Shown one piece after another: positions 45,493-56,523 of a stretch of DNA of 64,000 nt (positions within the stretch are counted from its first letter, which is position 1; the number at the start of each line of letters is the position of its first letter). The position numbers and the translations under genes were made by a program. The stretch spans positions 186,001 through 250,000 of the forward strand of contig NZ_CANMSS010000008.1 in NCBI RefSeq assembly GCF_947500695.1, given 5' to 3'. The DNA comes from an uncultured Pseudoteredinibacter sp. (GTDB lineage: Bacteria; Pseudomonadota; Gammaproteobacteria; Pseudomonadales; Cellvibrionaceae). The notes beneath the pieces are model-generated. The model had not been told where the DNA came from, ran no database searches, and saw only the letters and a list, made by a program, of their open reading frames with translations.

Positions 45493-47739
45493 TTATTTTT
45501 TACGGCTCGCTGATTCCACATTCGGCAATCGATTGAGACGTTCTAGCACGCGGCTCAACTCACTATAACTGTGAATTTCAATATCAAATTGCATACTTAC
45601 CGTGTGGGAGTTTTTATTGGACAGCGTGTGCATTGCGGTAATGTTAATACGCTCTACATCCAATAAGGCTGTAATATCTCTCAACAAACCGTGACGATCG
45701 ATAGCTTCAACAGCAATAGAAACGGCATAAACGTCTTGCGGTGCGGCTGACCAAGAAACTTCAATAATTCGCCCCGGCTCTTCCATTTGCAACTGCAATA
45801 AATTGGAACAATCTTGGCGATGAATAGATACACCACGCCCTAGGGTAATGTATCCCGCAATACTATCGCCAGGAACAGGATGACAACAGCGTGCAAAGCT
45901 GGTCATCAGGTTACCAACACCATCAATGTAAACATCATCATTGTTAAACTGTTCGCTGGCACGACCAACCAATTGGGTAGGATGGTGCTGCTCAACTCCG
46001 AGCAGTTTTTGGGCCGTGTTTAATACCTGCCCTACGCTAATATCACTCGCACCGACCGCGACATATAAGCCCTCCAAGCTTTTTAGATTAAGCTTTTGCG
46101 CTAGCGCTTCAAAATCTAAATTCTCTACCGCCAAGCGTTTAAATTCTTTATCTAGCAAAGCTCGACCGCTGGCCAAGTGCTGATCTCTGGCCTGTAATTT
46201 GAACCATTGCTGAACCTTTGCTCGAGCTCTGGCTGTATTCAAATAACCCAGCGCCGGGGACAACCAGTCACGACTCGGAGATTCTCGCTTGCCTGTTAAG
46301 ATTTCGATTTGATCACCGGTGGTCACCGTCTGATTCAAAGGGACAATACGGCCGTTGAGTTTCGCCCCGCAGCAGCGATGCCCTACATCGGTATGTATGC
46401 GATAAGCAAAATCCAACACCGTCGAGTTAGGCGGCAGATCGATAACATGGCCATCGGGTGTAAACACATAGATGCGATCTTGTTCTACACCACGCTGTAG
46501 ATCATCTTGTAAGGCATTGGTGCCAAGTTCCTCGCTCCACTCCAAGACCTGTCGTAACCAGGCAATTTTTTGTTCGTAACTGTCTTGGTTTTGGTTGTCG
46601 TCAGTGCCCTTATATTTCCAGTGGGCACACACCCCAAACTCCGCCTCCTCATGCATAGCATGGGTGCGAATCTGGATCTCTAAAACTTTACGGTCCGGAC
46701 CAATAACGGCAGTATGCAATGAACGATAGCCATTCTCTTTTGGCGAGGCGATATAGTCGTCAAACTCATTAGGAATTAGGCGCCACTGACTGTGAACGAT
46801 GCCTAAGATGGTATAGCAGTCGCGAACCGTTGGTACTAAGACTCGCACCGCGCGAATATCGTAAACTTGCGAAAAGCCAATGTCTTTACGATGCATTTTG
46901 CGCCAAATACTATAGATATGCTTAGCACGGCCTTGAATCTCGGCTTCGATGCGGGATTCATTGGCGGCATCCTGCAAAAGCTGAATCACATTTTCTATAT
47001 AATCCTGTCGATCAACCCGACGCTCATCCAATAGCTTAGCGATGTGCATATAGTCATCAGGTTCTAGGTAGCGAAAAGATAAGTCTTCCAACTCCCACTT
47101 GATATGGCCAATACCTAGACGATGGGCCAAAGGTGCATAAACATCGGCTACCTCGCGGGCTACACGGCGCTTTTTATCATCGTTAGCATGTTTGGCGGCT
47201 CGAATTGCACAGGTACGCTCTGCCAGCTTTACCAAGGCTACGCGAACATCATCCACCATGGCCACAAGCATTTTGCGGATATTTTCAGCTTGTTCAGCTG
47301 AAGGGCTACCGAGAACACTTTCTTCGCTGTCGTTACGAAGATTACTGATGGCAGCCATGCGCAAAACACCAGATATCAACGCTGATATCTGACTGCCATA
47401 TTTTTTCTCGACAGTTGCTAGCGCTAATTTATGTTCCCGTACAGCACGGTACAAAATTGCGGCCAATAAAACCTCGGTATCCGCTTGCAGATCAGCGAGA
47501 ATTTCAGCCATCTCCAAGCCGGTACGAAAACAGCCCTGGCTATCGGCCCAGCTGTTTTCTGAGGGCTCTACATTCGCTTCGATTTCCTCGACAAACTGAC
47601 AAACCTGCAGCAGCAAAGCTTGGTCAGCTGGGCTAAGGTGATCACTATCATCAAAGCGACTTTGTAAACGTCTTATCCAAGAAGGGATATCAACACTGCC
47701 GTCGGCAGCTATGGGGTGATCTTCACGTACTTTGACCAT
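45493..47739 (-). CDS. relA: GTP pyrophosphokinase RelA
   Basis: Ribosome-associated (p)ppGpp synthetase. Domains: pseudo-hydrolase (about 45-200; the HD pair is lost in AAILYRAVREHK), synthetase (about 245-370, with YDIRAVRVLVPTVRDCYTIL and the substrate loop PKENGYRSLHTAVIGP), TGS (about 405-470), zinc-finger and ACT domain at the C-terminus (VSIAVEAIDRHGLLRDITAL). The ATG at 47739 gives the family start MVKVREDHP; a GTG at 47751 is possible. Length 748 residues. Confidence 0.95.
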   Translation of the reverse strand: MVKVREDHPIAADGSVDIPSWIRRLQSRFDDSDHLSPADQALLLQVCQFVEEIEANVEPSENSWADSQGCFRTGLEMAEILADLQADTEVLLAAILYRAVREHKLALATVEKKYGSQISALISGVLRMAAISNLRNDSEESVLGSPSAEQAENIRKMLVAMVDDVRVALVKLAERTCAIRAAKHANDDKKRRVAREVADVYAPLAHRLGIGHIKWELEDLSFRYLEPDDYMHIAKLLDERRVDRQDYIENVIQLLQDAANESRIEAEIQGRAKHIYSIWRKMHRKDIGFSQVYDIRAVRVLVPTVRDCYTILGIVHSQWRLIPNEFDDYIASPKENGYRSLHTAVIGPDRKVLEIQIRTHAMHEEAEFGVCAHWKYKGTDDNQNQDSYEQKIAWLRQVLEWSEELGTNALQDDLQRGVEQDRIYVFTPDGHVIDLPPNSTVLDFAYRIHTDVGHRCCGAKLNGRIVPLNQTVTTGDQIEILTGKRESPSRDWLSPALGYLNTARARAKVQQWFKLQARDQHLASGRALLDKEFKRLAVENLDFEALAQKLNLKSLEGLYVAVGASDISVGQVLNTAQKLLGVEQHHPTQLVGRASEQFNNDDVYIDGVGNLMTSFARCCHPVPGDSIAGYITLGRGVSIHRQDCSNLLQLQMEEPGRIIEVSWSAAPQDVYAVSIAVEAIDRHGLLRDITALLDVERINITAMHTLSNKNSHTVSMQFDIEIHSYSELSRVLERLNRLPNVESASRKK

Positions 47740-47944
47740 AAATAAGTTCACAACGACTAGTCTAATTAGAGTAATACTGCTTACTCACTCTAAATATGTT
47801 TGAAAGACTATAGAATTGTGCTCGCTCCTGCTGAAAAATACTGCTTTAACTTGTTATTGTTTTTTTCGTTCTTTAGCGCTTTTGGGTGAATCTTAATGTG
47901 CAAGCTAGGGCAGCTCTGAAAGCCTCAGAAATACCCTAGGAACT

Positions 47945-49408
47945 CTACCTAGACAATAGCGCCATGCATTCTACATGTTCCGTATTTGGAAACATATCCA
48001 TAACGGACAATTTTTCGAGTCGGTAAGAAGCACCGGCAAGTTTTCGCAGATCTCGCAGAAAGCTCCCTTGATGACAAGAAATATAGAGTATGCGCTGCGG
48101 TGAAAGTTCTAATAATGTCGGCACAAAGCCCGCTGCGCCCGCCCTTGGCGGATCCAGCACGATGATATCGGGTTGTGCCTGCGACAATTTTTCATAAGTG
48201 CTCAACACACCCTGCCCATCGTCTAGATTAGCCGCCATAAATTCGACATTTTCGAAGCCCAAACTGTTAGCATTTCGTTTCGCCAAGCCGACCATTTCAG
48301 GGCTTAACTCTATCCCAAATACCTGGCCGGCTTGTTGCGCTAAAGCAAGGCTAATGTTTCCGGTACCACAGAATAAATCCAGTAAACTTTCGCTCCCTTC
48401 CAGCGTTAACCACTCTAGCGCCTGTTTAATCATTGCTTGGTTTAGCGATTCATTGATTTGAATAAACTTTCCTGGCTCAAAGGCGATATCTAAACCATTC
48501 AATGGGTAGTGACTTGCCAAAGGCCCCACTTGTGGAATGTAGTCACCCGACTTTTCCTTTTGTACCGCCAAACGCCAATCGCACTGTTCAATTTCGGCAC
48601 ACAATTGGCTAAACACAGCGGCAGGAATAGACTTTACAACACGCAGTAAAACCAAGGGGCTTGGGGCGACATCTAGTAACTCGACATGACCAATGTGGCT
48701 TGACCAAGTCAAGTCTTCGTATTGAGCAAAAAAACGATTTAAGCACTGCATAACTTGCTGCAAACTGACACTGAGATTAAGACAATTATGCAAACTTAAA
48801 GTGTCATTACTATTGGCCCGGCGAAAGCCCAGCTGCCCTGCTTTGCTAATTCCCAGGCGCGCCCTACGCCGATAGCCAAAGTGGTCACTTGCCAATAGAG
48901 AAATGTCTGATGGCTTTTGAACTGCACTCTTCAAAGCTGGAGCGTTTGCAGACTTGCTCTGTGGCCTCTGCCCCAACTTAGGCTTAGATTTTTTGGCGAG
49001 GCTTTTTGGCTTAAGTAAGGCCTCCAAGCCTTGCCACATACGATCACGTTTAAAGTGCAACTGCTCTTGGTAAGCCATATGCTGTAGCTGACAGCCGCCG
49101 CACTCAGCAAAGTGTTCACACAAAGGCTCTTGTCGCTGCTCAGAGGGGTGAACAATCTCGACCAATTCAGCCACCTCAGCCCCTGCTACATAGTTCACAG
49201 TGCAACGCTCACCCACCAAGGTATGGGGAACCTTTATATCCGCTGTTTTATTTGGGGCCTTTAAAGCAAGTTTTGCAACACCATTACCCTCGCTGTCCAA
49301 ACGGACAATATCTAGTTCTAGGGTTTTGCTCGACTGTGGCGAGCCTTTGCTTTTTGAGCTTAGTGTTTTAGCCGTCTTAAGGCGGGAAAAATGTGCGGAG
49401 CGAGACAT
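47945..49408 (-). CDS. rlmD: 23S rRNA m5U1939 methyltransferase RlmD
   Basis: RumA-type SAM methyltransferase. An N-terminal TRAM domain is followed by the Fe-S Cys cluster in CEHFAECGGCQLQHM; the catalytic domain has FEPGKFIQINESLNQAMIKQ, LLDLFCGTGNISLALAQQAG, IIVLDPPRAGAAGFV and the nucleophile Cys in ILYISCHQGSFLRDL. A basic Lys/Ser/Pro/Gln-rich insert of roughly 40 residues (about 120-160, KKSKPKLGQRPQSKSANAP) makes it 487 residues against 433 in E. coli. The ATG at 49408 is chosen over TTG at 49414. Confidence 0.94.
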   Translation of the reverse strand: MSRSAHFSRLKTAKTLSSKSKGSPQSSKTLELDIVRLDSEGNGVAKLALKAPNKTADIKVPHTLVGERCTVNYVAGAEVAELVEIVHPSEQRQEPLCEHFAECGGCQLQHMAYQEQLHFKRDRMWQGLEALLKPKSLAKKSKPKLGQRPQSKSANAPALKSAVQKPSDISLLASDHFGYRRRARLGISKAGQLGFRRANSNDTLSLHNCLNLSVSLQQVMQCLNRFFAQYEDLTWSSHIGHVELLDVAPSPLVLLRVVKSIPAAVFSQLCAEIEQCDWRLAVQKEKSGDYIPQVGPLASHYPLNGLDIAFEPGKFIQINESLNQAMIKQALEWLTLEGSESLLDLFCGTGNISLALAQQAGQVFGIELSPEMVGLAKRNANSLGFENVEFMAANLDDGQGVLSTYEKLSQAQPDIIVLDPPRAGAAGFVPTLLELSPQRILYISCHQGSFLRDLRKLAGASYRLEKLSVMDMFPNTEHVECMALLSR

Positions 49409-49592
49409 AAGCAAGAAAATCGTCGAGAATGTATGGCAGCGAGTAGCCAGCTAAGCATACAAGCAATGATAGAAGAACGGCATTTTAACCTGCCAATAAG
49501 CTCAATCCAAATCGAATGAGCTTATTATGCGTTCGCCGCAGCATGCGCTAAAGAGAGGAAGGAAAGAAGAGGAAAAATGTGCCGTTTAGCCG

Positions 49593-50483
49593 CTAGCTAG
49601 CGCTGTACAAGCCAGAAGACAGGTAACGATCGCCGCGATCACAAACCACCGCAACAATCACTGCGTTTTCTAATTCTTGGTTTAAACGCAAAGCACCAGC
49701 AACCGCCCCACCCGAGGACACACCACAGAAAATGCCCTCTTCACGGGCTAGAAGGCGCATTGTATCTTCGGCCTCTTGCTGGCCCATATTAATCACCCGA
49801 TCAACTCTTGTCTCATCGAAGATACTAGGCAGGTATTCCTTAGGCCAGCGACGTATACCAGGAATACTGGCGCCATCCTCCGGCTGCAGCCCAATAATTT
49901 CAATATCAGCATTTTGCTCCTTGAGGTAGCGAGAGGTTCCCATAATCGTACCGGTTGTTCCCATCGAGCTAACAAAGTGAGTGACTTTACCTTCACTTTG
50001 ACGCCAAATTTCCGGCCCGGTGCCCTGGTAGTGGGCCAGCGGATTATCATGGTTCGCAAACTGATCGAGTACTTTGCCCTCACCCTGCTCTGCCATTTGC
50101 GTGGCAAGATCACGGGCGTACTCCATGCCTTGCTCTTGGCTAACCTCGATTAAGGTCGCGCCATAGGCAGCCATGGCGTCTTTGCGCTCTTGGGTAGAGT
50201 TGGCCGGCATGATCAAAATCATTCGATAGCCTTTAATGGCGGCTGCCATCGCCAAAGCAATACCAGTGTTTCCACTGGTAGCTTCAATTAAGGTATCCCC
50301 AGGCTGAATGTCACCGCGGGCTTCGGCTCTTTGAATCATCGATAAAGCCGGACGGTCCTTTACAGATCCCGCTGGGTTGTTACCCTCGAGTTTCAGCAAA
50401 ATTGTATTACTACTCTGCCCGTACAGTCGCTGCAAACGGACCAAAGGGGTATTACCGATATAATCTTCAATGCTTGGAAACAC
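49593..50483 (-). CDS. cysM: Cysteine synthase B
   Basis: PLP-dependent O-acetylserine sulfhydrylase, isozyme B, which can also use thiosulfate. The cofactor Lys is in NNPAGSVKDRPALSMIQRA; the substrate loop is EATSGNTGIALAMAAAIKGY; GTTGTIMGTSRYLKE binds the PLP phosphate. At 296 residues it fits CysM rather than CysK (about 320). The start is GTG. No other sulfur gene is adjacent. Confidence 0.95.
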   Translation of the reverse strand: MFPSIEDYIGNTPLVRLQRLYGQSSNTILLKLEGNNPAGSVKDRPALSMIQRAEARGDIQPGDTLIEATSGNTGIALAMAAAIKGYRMILIMPANSTQERKDAMAAYGATLIEVSQEQGMEYARDLATQMAEQGEGKVLDQFANHDNPLAHYQGTGPEIWRQSEGKVTHFVSSMGTTGTIMGTSRYLKEQNADIEIIGLQPEDGASIPGIRRWPKEYLPSIFDETRVDRVINMGQQEAEDTMRLLAREEGIFCGVSSGGAVAGALRLNQELENAVIVAVVCDRGDRYLSSGLYSAS

Positions 50484-50614
50484 AGGCAGGCTCTCTATGA
50501 TTGATCACTTCTATAAGAATCCATTCTAATGCCTAGCTGATATAGGGAAAACCTTTCACTTAGAGCGATAAAGTCTTTGCTTGGGGCAATTTGTTCTAAC
50601 AGGACGCGCTGCTG

Positions 50615-51004
50615 TTAAGACAAAACCACAAACGCAACCGCATAGTCTTGCTCATCGCTCAGGCTTAAATGGCAACTATTAGCCCCTAAGCGCTCCATAT
50701 GGAATGAAGCCTTATCACTTAAGAGTACCTCTGGCGCGCCTATTTCATTATTGCGAACTTCAATATGGTGCCAGGACACCCCCTGACCTATTCCAGTGCC
50801 CAATGCTTTTCCTACCGCCTCTTTCGCCGCGAAACGCTTAGCAAAGTAATGTAGCGCTTGTTGCTCACCAGCAGCAGCTTTAACGGCGTAAATTTCCTGC
50901 TCGGTAGGAGTCAATATACGCTGCAGTAAACGCCCCTGGGTACGCTCCAGACTAGCCGCTACCCGAGCAATTTGCACAATATCGGTTCCTAAACCTTTAA
51001 TCAT
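50615..51004 (-). CDS. acpS: Holo-[acyl-carrier-protein] synthase
   Basis: Transfers phosphopantetheine from CoA to ACP. The first block, MIKGLGTDIVQIARVAASLE, has the metal Asp; the second is YFAKRFAAKEAVGKALGTGI. The 129 residues are normal. It lies 27 bp after recO; in most relatives pdxJ sits between recO and acpS, but it is absent here. Confidence 0.96.
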   Translation of the reverse strand: MIKGLGTDIVQIARVAASLERTQGRLLQRILTPTEQEIYAVKAAAGEQQALHYFAKRFAAKEAVGKALGTGIGQGVSWHHIEVRNNEIGAPEVLLSDKASFHMERLGANSCHLSLSDEQDYAVAFVVLS

Positions 51005-51031
51005 GGTTCTCTTCCTTAATGGGCACTGTTG

Positions 51032-51775
51032 TCAGGGGACGTGAGTACTGCTTGGCTTAGATTTTGAAGACTGCATCTGTCTAAAAAACTCACGGGTTTT
51101 TAATGGCTGATAATCAAGCAGCTGATCCAACACCTCGCGCATCAGCATTTTGGCACTGCGAAGCACTTCTGGCTGAGAAAAATCGCGCCGAGAGATTGCG
51201 AGCAGATGAGCCCCCGCATAAGTATTCGGCCCTGCACTCTGGCAAAACAAGCCGCTTTTCTGCCAGCGATAAAAGCCCTCGGGATTGATAGCCTGGCCAC
51301 TCTCTTCATGCTCAAAATCTAAGCCATACCCCAAACAAGTCAGCAACTCTAATTCAAAATTGCGCAATATAGGCTGCAAAGGCTGATCTTCTAACAGATT
51401 CAACAAACAGTTTTCATAAGGCTTAAATAGCTCACTGGAACTGTCGTTTTCTGGCAACAGTTTTAACAATAACTCATTAAGGTAGAGCGCGCTGTATAGG
51501 CGCTCCCCCTGAAGTGAGAGCGCACTTTGGCGATATTCCCAGCGCAATAAGGTTTTTAAAGAAGTGCGCCCTTGCCAATCGACTAATAAGGGGGTTAAAA
51601 CCTGAAGGGGCTGACGAAGTTGACGTTTTCCTGATTGCTTGCGGGCGCCTTTTGCGATGACATTAACGCGGCCGTATTCTGGGCTAAACAAGTTGACCAA
51701 TAGGCTGCTGTCACGAAAGGGGCGACTGTGAAGAACGTAGACTTCTTGGTTTTCGACAACTTCAAGCTTAGCCAT
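51032..51775 (-). CDS. recO: DNA repair protein RecO
   Basis: Loads RecA at gaps together with RecR. The OB-fold N-terminus has VLHSRPFRDSSLLVNLFSPE and GRVNVIAKGARKQSGKR, with LQVLTPLLVDWQGR; the helical C-terminal half has LRNFELELLTCLGYGLDFE. At 247 residues it matches the family. It lies about 29 bp downstream of era. Confidence 0.95.
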   Translation of the reverse strand: MAKLEVVENQEVYVLHSRPFRDSSLLVNLFSPEYGRVNVIAKGARKQSGKRQLRQPLQVLTPLLVDWQGRTSLKTLLRWEYRQSALSLQGERLYSALYLNELLLKLLPENDSSSELFKPYENCLLNLLEDQPLQPILRNFELELLTCLGYGLDFEHEESGQAINPEGFYRWQKSGLFCQSAGPNTYAGAHLLAISRRDFSQPEVLRSAKMLMREVLDQLLDYQPLKTREFFRQMQSSKSKPSSTHVP

Positions 51776-51804
51776 ACATCGTCACCTAGAAAATCTGCGC
51801 AATC

Positions 51805-52713
51805 TTACAGGTCGTCATAGCCCAAACTGCGTAAAGCCCGCTCATCATCCGACCAGCCTGACTTCACCTTCACCCAGAGTTTTAACATCACCTTGCAGTC
51901 AAATAGATGCTCCATATCTTCTCTAGCTTGGGAGCCGATGTTTTTGATCTTAGCCCCTTTATCGCCAATAAGAATTCTCTTTTGGCCGTCACGCTCTACT
52001 AAGATCAAAGCCGATATATGCAAGACATGACCCTGGGCGGAAAACTCTTCGATTTCGACAGTCATCTGATACGGCAGCTCATCACCAAGCTGACGGGTAA
52101 TTTTCTCTCTCACAATCTCTGCAGCCAAAAAGCGAGAGCTGCGATCAGTCACCTGATCCTCAGGAAAAAAGTGCATACCTTCAGGCAGCCTTTTTTCGAC
52201 TTCTTTCTCGAGCGCATCAAGATTATGGCCGCGCAGAGCCGAGATAGGCACAACTTCCTCAATGGGAAGCTTTTCCATAAGGGTTTGCAAGTGTGGAAGT
52301 AACTGCTCTTTGTCTTCCAACATATCAACTTTGTTAACCGCCAAGATGATCGGACAGTTTAAGTTCTGCAAACGCTTAACAACCATATCGTCTTCATCGG
52401 TCCAAGCCAGCCGATCAACTAGAAAGACAACAAGATCAACATCGCGAATGGCCGTTGTCGCAGCGCGATTCATATAACGGTTAATCGCCCGGCTATGTTG
52501 CAAGTGCAGGCCTGGTGTATCGACGTAAATAAACTGGCTAGGGCCTTCGGTTTTGATCCCAAGCACATTATGTCGAGTTGTCTGGGGCTTGCGCGAGGTA
52601 ATGCTAATTTTTTGTTGCAGGATATGATTCAACAAAGTGGACTTGCCGACATTGGGGCGTCCAACAATGGCAATATAGCCACAGCGCTCGGGCTGAACAT
52701 TTTTAGTAGTCAT
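51805..52713 (-). CDS. era: GTPase Era
   Basis: Ras-like GTPase binding the 3' end of 16S rRNA in 30S maturation. G1: [18 protein letters not shown]3: [12 protein letters not shown]4: [12 protein letters not shown]. The C-terminal KH domain includes [20 protein letters not shown] and [17 protein letters not shown]. At 302 residues the length is normal. It follows rnc by 9 bases. Confidence 0.97.
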   Translation of the reverse strand: MTTKNVQPERCGYIAIVGRPNVGKSTLLNHILQQKISITSRKPQTTRHNVLGIKTEGPSQFIYVDTPGLHLQHSRAINRYMNRAATTAIRDVDLVVFLVDRLAWTDEDDMVVKRLQNLNCPIILAVNKVDMLEDKEQLLPHLQTLMEKLPIEEVVPISALRGHNLDALEKEVEKRLPEGMHFFPEDQVTDRSSRFLAAEIVREKITRQLGDELPYQMTVEIEEFSAQGHVLHISALILVERDGQKRILIGDKGAKIKNIGSQAREDMEHLFDCKVMLKLWVKVKSGWSDDERALRSLGYDDL

Positions 52714-52722
52714 AAATCACCC

Positions 52723-53424
52723 TTACAACTGTTGTTGCTTGATTAGGCTTAGTGCACTTGCGGCCGCCGCTTTTTCGGCCTTACGACGAGACGTCGCTTT
52801 TGCTTGAACCGGTTCTGCCAACAAGGCCACTCGACATTGCACCACAAAGCTCTGCTGATGATGCTCACCGTCAACCGACACCACCTCATAAACAGGCAGT
52901 GCTAGCTTGCGAGATTGCATAAGCTCTTGCAGGCTGGTTTTGGGGTCTTTGTCAGTTTCCATCAACTGCTGGGCATCTAAACGACTATCAAACCAATTCA
53001 AGACGCAGGATTTGGCTTTTTCAAAGCCAGCATCTTCATAGATAGCACCAATAAGCGCTTCAACAGCATCGGCTAAAATAGAATCACGGCGAAAGCCACC
53101 GCTTTTGATTTCACCACCCCCTAACTTAAGGCTTTCGCCCAAATCAAATTCACGGGCAATGGCGGCCAAGGTTTCACCTTTAACCAAAGCTGATCTGACA
53201 CGGCTCAATTGGCCTTCAGTGGCATCGGGAATAATTTCAAATAAGCGCTGACCGATTACAAAACCTAGAATGGAGTCTCCTAGAAACTCCAAACGCTCAT
53301 TATTGTGTTTACCACAGCTGCGATGGGTTAATGCAAGCTCAAGTAGCTCAACATTTTCGAAATCATGCCCTAGACGCTGCAGCAGGCGAATGCGGCTTGG
53401 GCTTTGAGTATTAGGGTTTGGCAC
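52723..53424 (-). CDS. rnc: Ribonuclease III
   Basis: Double-strand-specific endonuclease that processes rRNA. Signature [19 protein letters not shown] with catalytic acids, second acidic block [20 protein letters not shown], and the C-terminal dsRNA-binding domain ([20 protein letters not shown] to the end). At 233 residues it is normal. Its start overlaps the end of the DUF4845 gene by 14 bases. Confidence 0.97.
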   Translation of the reverse strand: MPNPNTQSPSRIRLLQRLGHDFENVELLELALTHRSCGKHNNERLEFLGDSILGFVIGQRLFEIIPDATEGQLSRVRSALVKGETLAAIAREFDLGESLKLGGGEIKSGGFRRDSILADAVEALIGAIYEDAGFEKAKSCVLNWFDSRLDAQQLMETDKDPKTSLQELMQSRKLALPVYEVVSVDGEHHQQSFVVQCRVALLAEPVQAKATSRRKAEKAAAASALSLIKQQQL

Positions 53425-53830
53425 GATCGGTACAGCAAATCTCAGGATTACGGGTATCTAAGCGATGTCTAAAGTGCATGACGACATCAATATTAGAGAT
53501 AAGATTGTTACGCACTTCATAATCAATAATCACTATAAAGTGGTCATCGATGCGTTCGATGGTCCAATTTTTAGGATCCGAAGCAGCGCCACGAACATTA
53601 TTCAAAGAAAATTGCTTCGTAAGATTATCGCGCACAGCTCTCGGGGACTTCCCAACAACACTCATAGAGCCGTTGGTAAGAGAGACCAAAGTAGACTTAA
53701 CAAAACGGTCGTCGATAAAGGCCGGTACCGTTTGGCTGAGAAACATTAACAAAGAGCCAAAGATAAAAGCCACCACCAACATACTTGTTAGTGACATTCC
53801 CTGCTGGCGAGACAAGTTCTTAGATGACAT
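53411..53830 (-). CDS. DUF4845 small membrane protein
   Basis: Short protein of unknown function conserved between lepB and rnc in many gammaproteobacteria. The N-terminus resembles a pilin-type segment ([20 protein letters not shown]) with a single membrane helix at about 14-36; the rest faces the periplasm. The ATG at 53830 is preferred because it keeps a short basic N-terminus (the frame runs to 53842). Length 139 residues. Confidence 0.82.
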   Translation of the reverse strand: MSSKNLSRQQGMSLTSMLVVAFIFGSLLMFLSQTVPAFIDDRFVKSTLVSLTNGSMSVVGKSPRAVRDNLTKQFSLNNVRGAASDPKNWTIERIDDHFIVIIDYEVRNNLISNIDVVMHFRHRLDTRNPEICCTDRAKP

Positions 53831-53850
53831 GTTTACTCCCACAAATTAGC

Positions 53851-54687
53851 TTAGTTAATACCACCGACACGATCGAAACTGGGTACACTTAATAAAGACT
53901 CCCAAGTCATCCAAACAGCAAAGGCTTTGCCAACAATGGCCGACTCATGAACCGGACCCCAGTCACGGGAATCCGAGCTATTATCGCGATTATCGCCCAT
54001 CATGAAGTAATGCCCAGCTGGCACCACCCACTCCCCATGGCGACTAAGACGACCAGGGATTATGTTCTTGCGCATATCATGCTCAACCTCACCCAGCTTT
54101 TCTTTTACCAATTGATATTGCGGCTGCGCAGGTGGCAGTGTAGCTAACACGGTTTGAGGCATCTCTTCGCCGTTTACGTACAAGACATTATTGGTATAAC
54201 GAATATGATCACCAGGTAAACCAACGACACGCTTAATATAATAGGTATCTGGCTTATGGGGTGGGAAAAACACCATCACATCGCCACGCTCTGGATCATT
54301 AATATCAACAACCTTGGTACGCACAACCGGCAAACGTAAACCATAGGTAAACTTGTTAACTAAAATAAAGTCACCGATTTTTAAAGTCGGCACCATTGAT
54401 GGCGAGGGAATTTGAAAGGGCTCGGCAATAAAAGAACGCAAGATCAATACAATTGCCAACACAGGGAAAAACGATTTAGCATATTCAACAACGACCGGCT
54501 CTTGCTCTGCCGCCGCTTCCAAATCAGCTTGTTGCTCTTCGCTCAAAGTCTTGGAACTTTGCTGATTACTTTTCACTTCGGCCAACTGGCGTTTACGCCC
54601 AGGAGCAAGCATCAAAGCATCAAACAACCAAATTGCACCGGTGATCGCAACCGCCATAACCAGCACTAAAGGAAAATTAATATCCAT
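53851..54687 (-). CDS. lepB: Signal peptidase I
   Basis: Inner-membrane serine protease that removes Sec and Tat signal peptides. Two membrane segments at the N-terminus (about 5-22 and 65-83); the catalytic Ser is in FQIPSPSMVPTLKIGDFILV and the Lys in PDTYYIKRVVGLPGDHI; the later blocks are PAGHYFMMGDNRDNSSDSRD and VGKAFAVWMTWE. At 278 residues it is normal. It is between lepA and the DUF4845 gene. Confidence 0.96.
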   Translation of the reverse strand: MDINFPLVLVMAVAITGAIWLFDALMLAPGRKRQLAEVKSNQQSSKTLSEEQQADLEAAAEQEPVVVEYAKSFFPVLAIVLILRSFIAEPFQIPSPSMVPTLKIGDFILVNKFTYGLRLPVVRTKVVDINDPERGDVMVFFPPHKPDTYYIKRVVGLPGDHIRYTNNVLYVNGEEMPQTVLATLPPAQPQYQLVKEKLGEVEHDMRKNIIPGRLSRHGEWVVPAGHYFMMGDNRDNSSDSRDWGPVHESAIVGKAFAVWMTWESLLSVPSFDRVGGIN

Positions 54688-54714
54688 TAAAAGAATTCAC
54701 CAAAGTCTTTTCAA

Positions 54715-56523
54715 TTAACTGTCGACTTTAAGAACCGCCAAGAATGCTTCTTGCGGAATCTCTACTCGACCAACTTGTTTCATGCGTTTCTTACCCGCCT
54801 TCTGCTTTTCCAACAGCTTCTTCTTACGGGTAACATCACCACCATAACATTTTGCGGTTACGTTTTTACGCAGAGCTTTTACCGTAGTACGGGCAACAAC
54901 ATTACCACCGATAGCGGCCTGGATCGCCACATCAAACATTTGACGAGGAATCAGCTCTTTCATCTTGTCAGCAAGTGCTCGACCTTTAAACTGAGCATTG
55001 TCTCTATGCACGATCAAGGCAAGGGCATCAACACGCTCACCGTTAATCAAGACATCCAAGCGCACCAGATTAGCCATCTCAAAGCGGTCAAAGCTGTAGT
55101 CCAAAGAAGCAAAGCCACGACTTACCGACTTCAAACGGTCGAAGAAATCCATCACCACTTCGTTCATTGGCATATCGTAGGTTACCGAGACCTGCTTACC
55201 GGCGTACTGCATATCTTTTTGTACACCGCGCTTCTCGACACAGAGAGTAATTACGGAACCAAGATGTTCTTGAGGTACCAAAATATTGGCCTGACAGATT
55301 GGCTCTCGCATTTCCTCGATATCACCAAGCTCAGGTAATTTTGATGGATTGTCGACGTAAGTCGTTTCGCCATCCTTTTTAACAACCTCAAATACTACTG
55401 TTGGCGCCGTGGTAATCAGATCAAGATTGTACTCGCGCTCAAGTCGTTCCTGGATGATTTCCATGTGTAACATGCCAAGGAAACCACAGCGAAAACCAAA
55501 ACCTAAGGCATCAGAGCTCTCTGGCTCATAGAACAAAGAAGCATCGTTTAAGGTGAGCTTGGCCAAGGCATCCCGGAAGGCTTCATAATCATCAGAACTG
55601 ATTGGGAACAGCCCTGCGTAAACCTGTGGTTTCACCTTTTGGAAACCCGGCAAAGCTTCGACCTCTTCGGTCTTGGCGTGGGTAATGGTGTCACCAACAG
55701 GAGCACCTTGAATATCTTTAATACCCGCAACCACATAACCCACTTCGCCAGCTTTCAGCTCTTTGGTTGGGTGGCGTTTAGGGGTAAAGATACCTACGCC
55801 ATCAACAACATGAGCCTTGCCTGTCGATTTCAGCGTAATCTTATCTTTTACGTTTAAGGTGCCTTCCTTAACACGCACTAGAGACACTACACCTAGGTAG
55901 TTATCAAACCAAGAATCGATGATCAAAGCTTGCAGTGGCGCTTCGGTATCACCTACCGGGGCAGGCACTCCATTAACCAATTCTTCTAAGACATCCTCAA
56001 TACCTAAACCTGATTTGGCGCTACAACGCACCGCTTCAAGGGCTTCAATACCGATAATATCTTCGATCTCTTGGGCCACACGCTCAGGCTCAGCTTGGGG
56101 AAGGTCCATTTTGTTCAGTACTGGAATAACCTCCAAGCCCTGCTCGATGGCGGTATAACAGTTGGCCACCGATTGCGCCTCAACACCTTGCGCCGCATCT
56201 ACCACGAGCAGTGCACCTTCACAGGCATACAGAGAACGGGATACTTCATAGGAGAAGTCCACATGCCCCGGGGTATCAATGAAGTTCAGCTGATAGGTTT
56301 CTCCATCACGGGCCTTGTAGTTCAAGGTCACGCTTTGGGCCTTAATGGTAATACCGCGTTCACGCTCCAGATCCATGGAATCCAGTACTTGGGCTTCCAT
56401 TTCGCGGTCAGAAAGGCCTCCACAATGCTGAATAAAGCGATCAGCAATAGTGGATTTACCATGGTCAATATGGGCAATAATCGAAAAATTACGGATATGG
56501 CTGAGGTCAGTCACGATAGTCAA
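54715..56523 (-). CDS. lepA: Elongation factor 4 (LepA)
   Basis: Ribosome-associated translational GTPase. N-terminal motifs: [20 protein letters not shown], the DTPGHVDF G3 and [12 protein letters not shown]4; the C-terminal LepA-specific domain ends with [20 protein letters not shown]. At 602 residues the length is normal. The start codon is TTG at 56523 or GTG at 56514, neither with a strong ribosome site. Confidence 0.96.
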   Translation of the reverse strand: MTIVTDLSHIRNFSIIAHIDHGKSTIADRFIQHCGGLSDREMEAQVLDSMDLERERGITIKAQSVTLNYKARDGETYQLNFIDTPGHVDFSYEVSRSLYACEGALLVVDAAQGVEAQSVANCYTAIEQGLEVIPVLNKMDLPQAEPERVAQEIEDIIGIEALEAVRCSAKSGLGIEDVLEELVNGVPAPVGDTEAPLQALIIDSWFDNYLGVVSLVRVKEGTLNVKDKITLKSTGKAHVVDGVGIFTPKRHPTKELKAGEVGYVVAGIKDIQGAPVGDTITHAKTEEVEALPGFQKVKPQVYAGLFPISSDDYEAFRDALAKLTLNDASLFYEPESSDALGFGFRCGFLGMLHMEIIQERLEREYNLDLITTAPTVVFEVVKKDGETTYVDNPSKLPELGDIEEMREPICQANILVPQEHLGSVITLCVEKRGVQKDMQYAGKQVSVTYDMPMNEVVMDFFDRLKSVSRGFASLDYSFDRFEMANLVRLDVLINGERVDALALIVHRDNAQFKGRALADKMKELIPRQMFDVAIQAAIGGNVVARTTVKALRKNVTAKCYGGDVTRKKKLLEKQKAGKKRMKQVGRVEIPQEAFLAVLKVDS

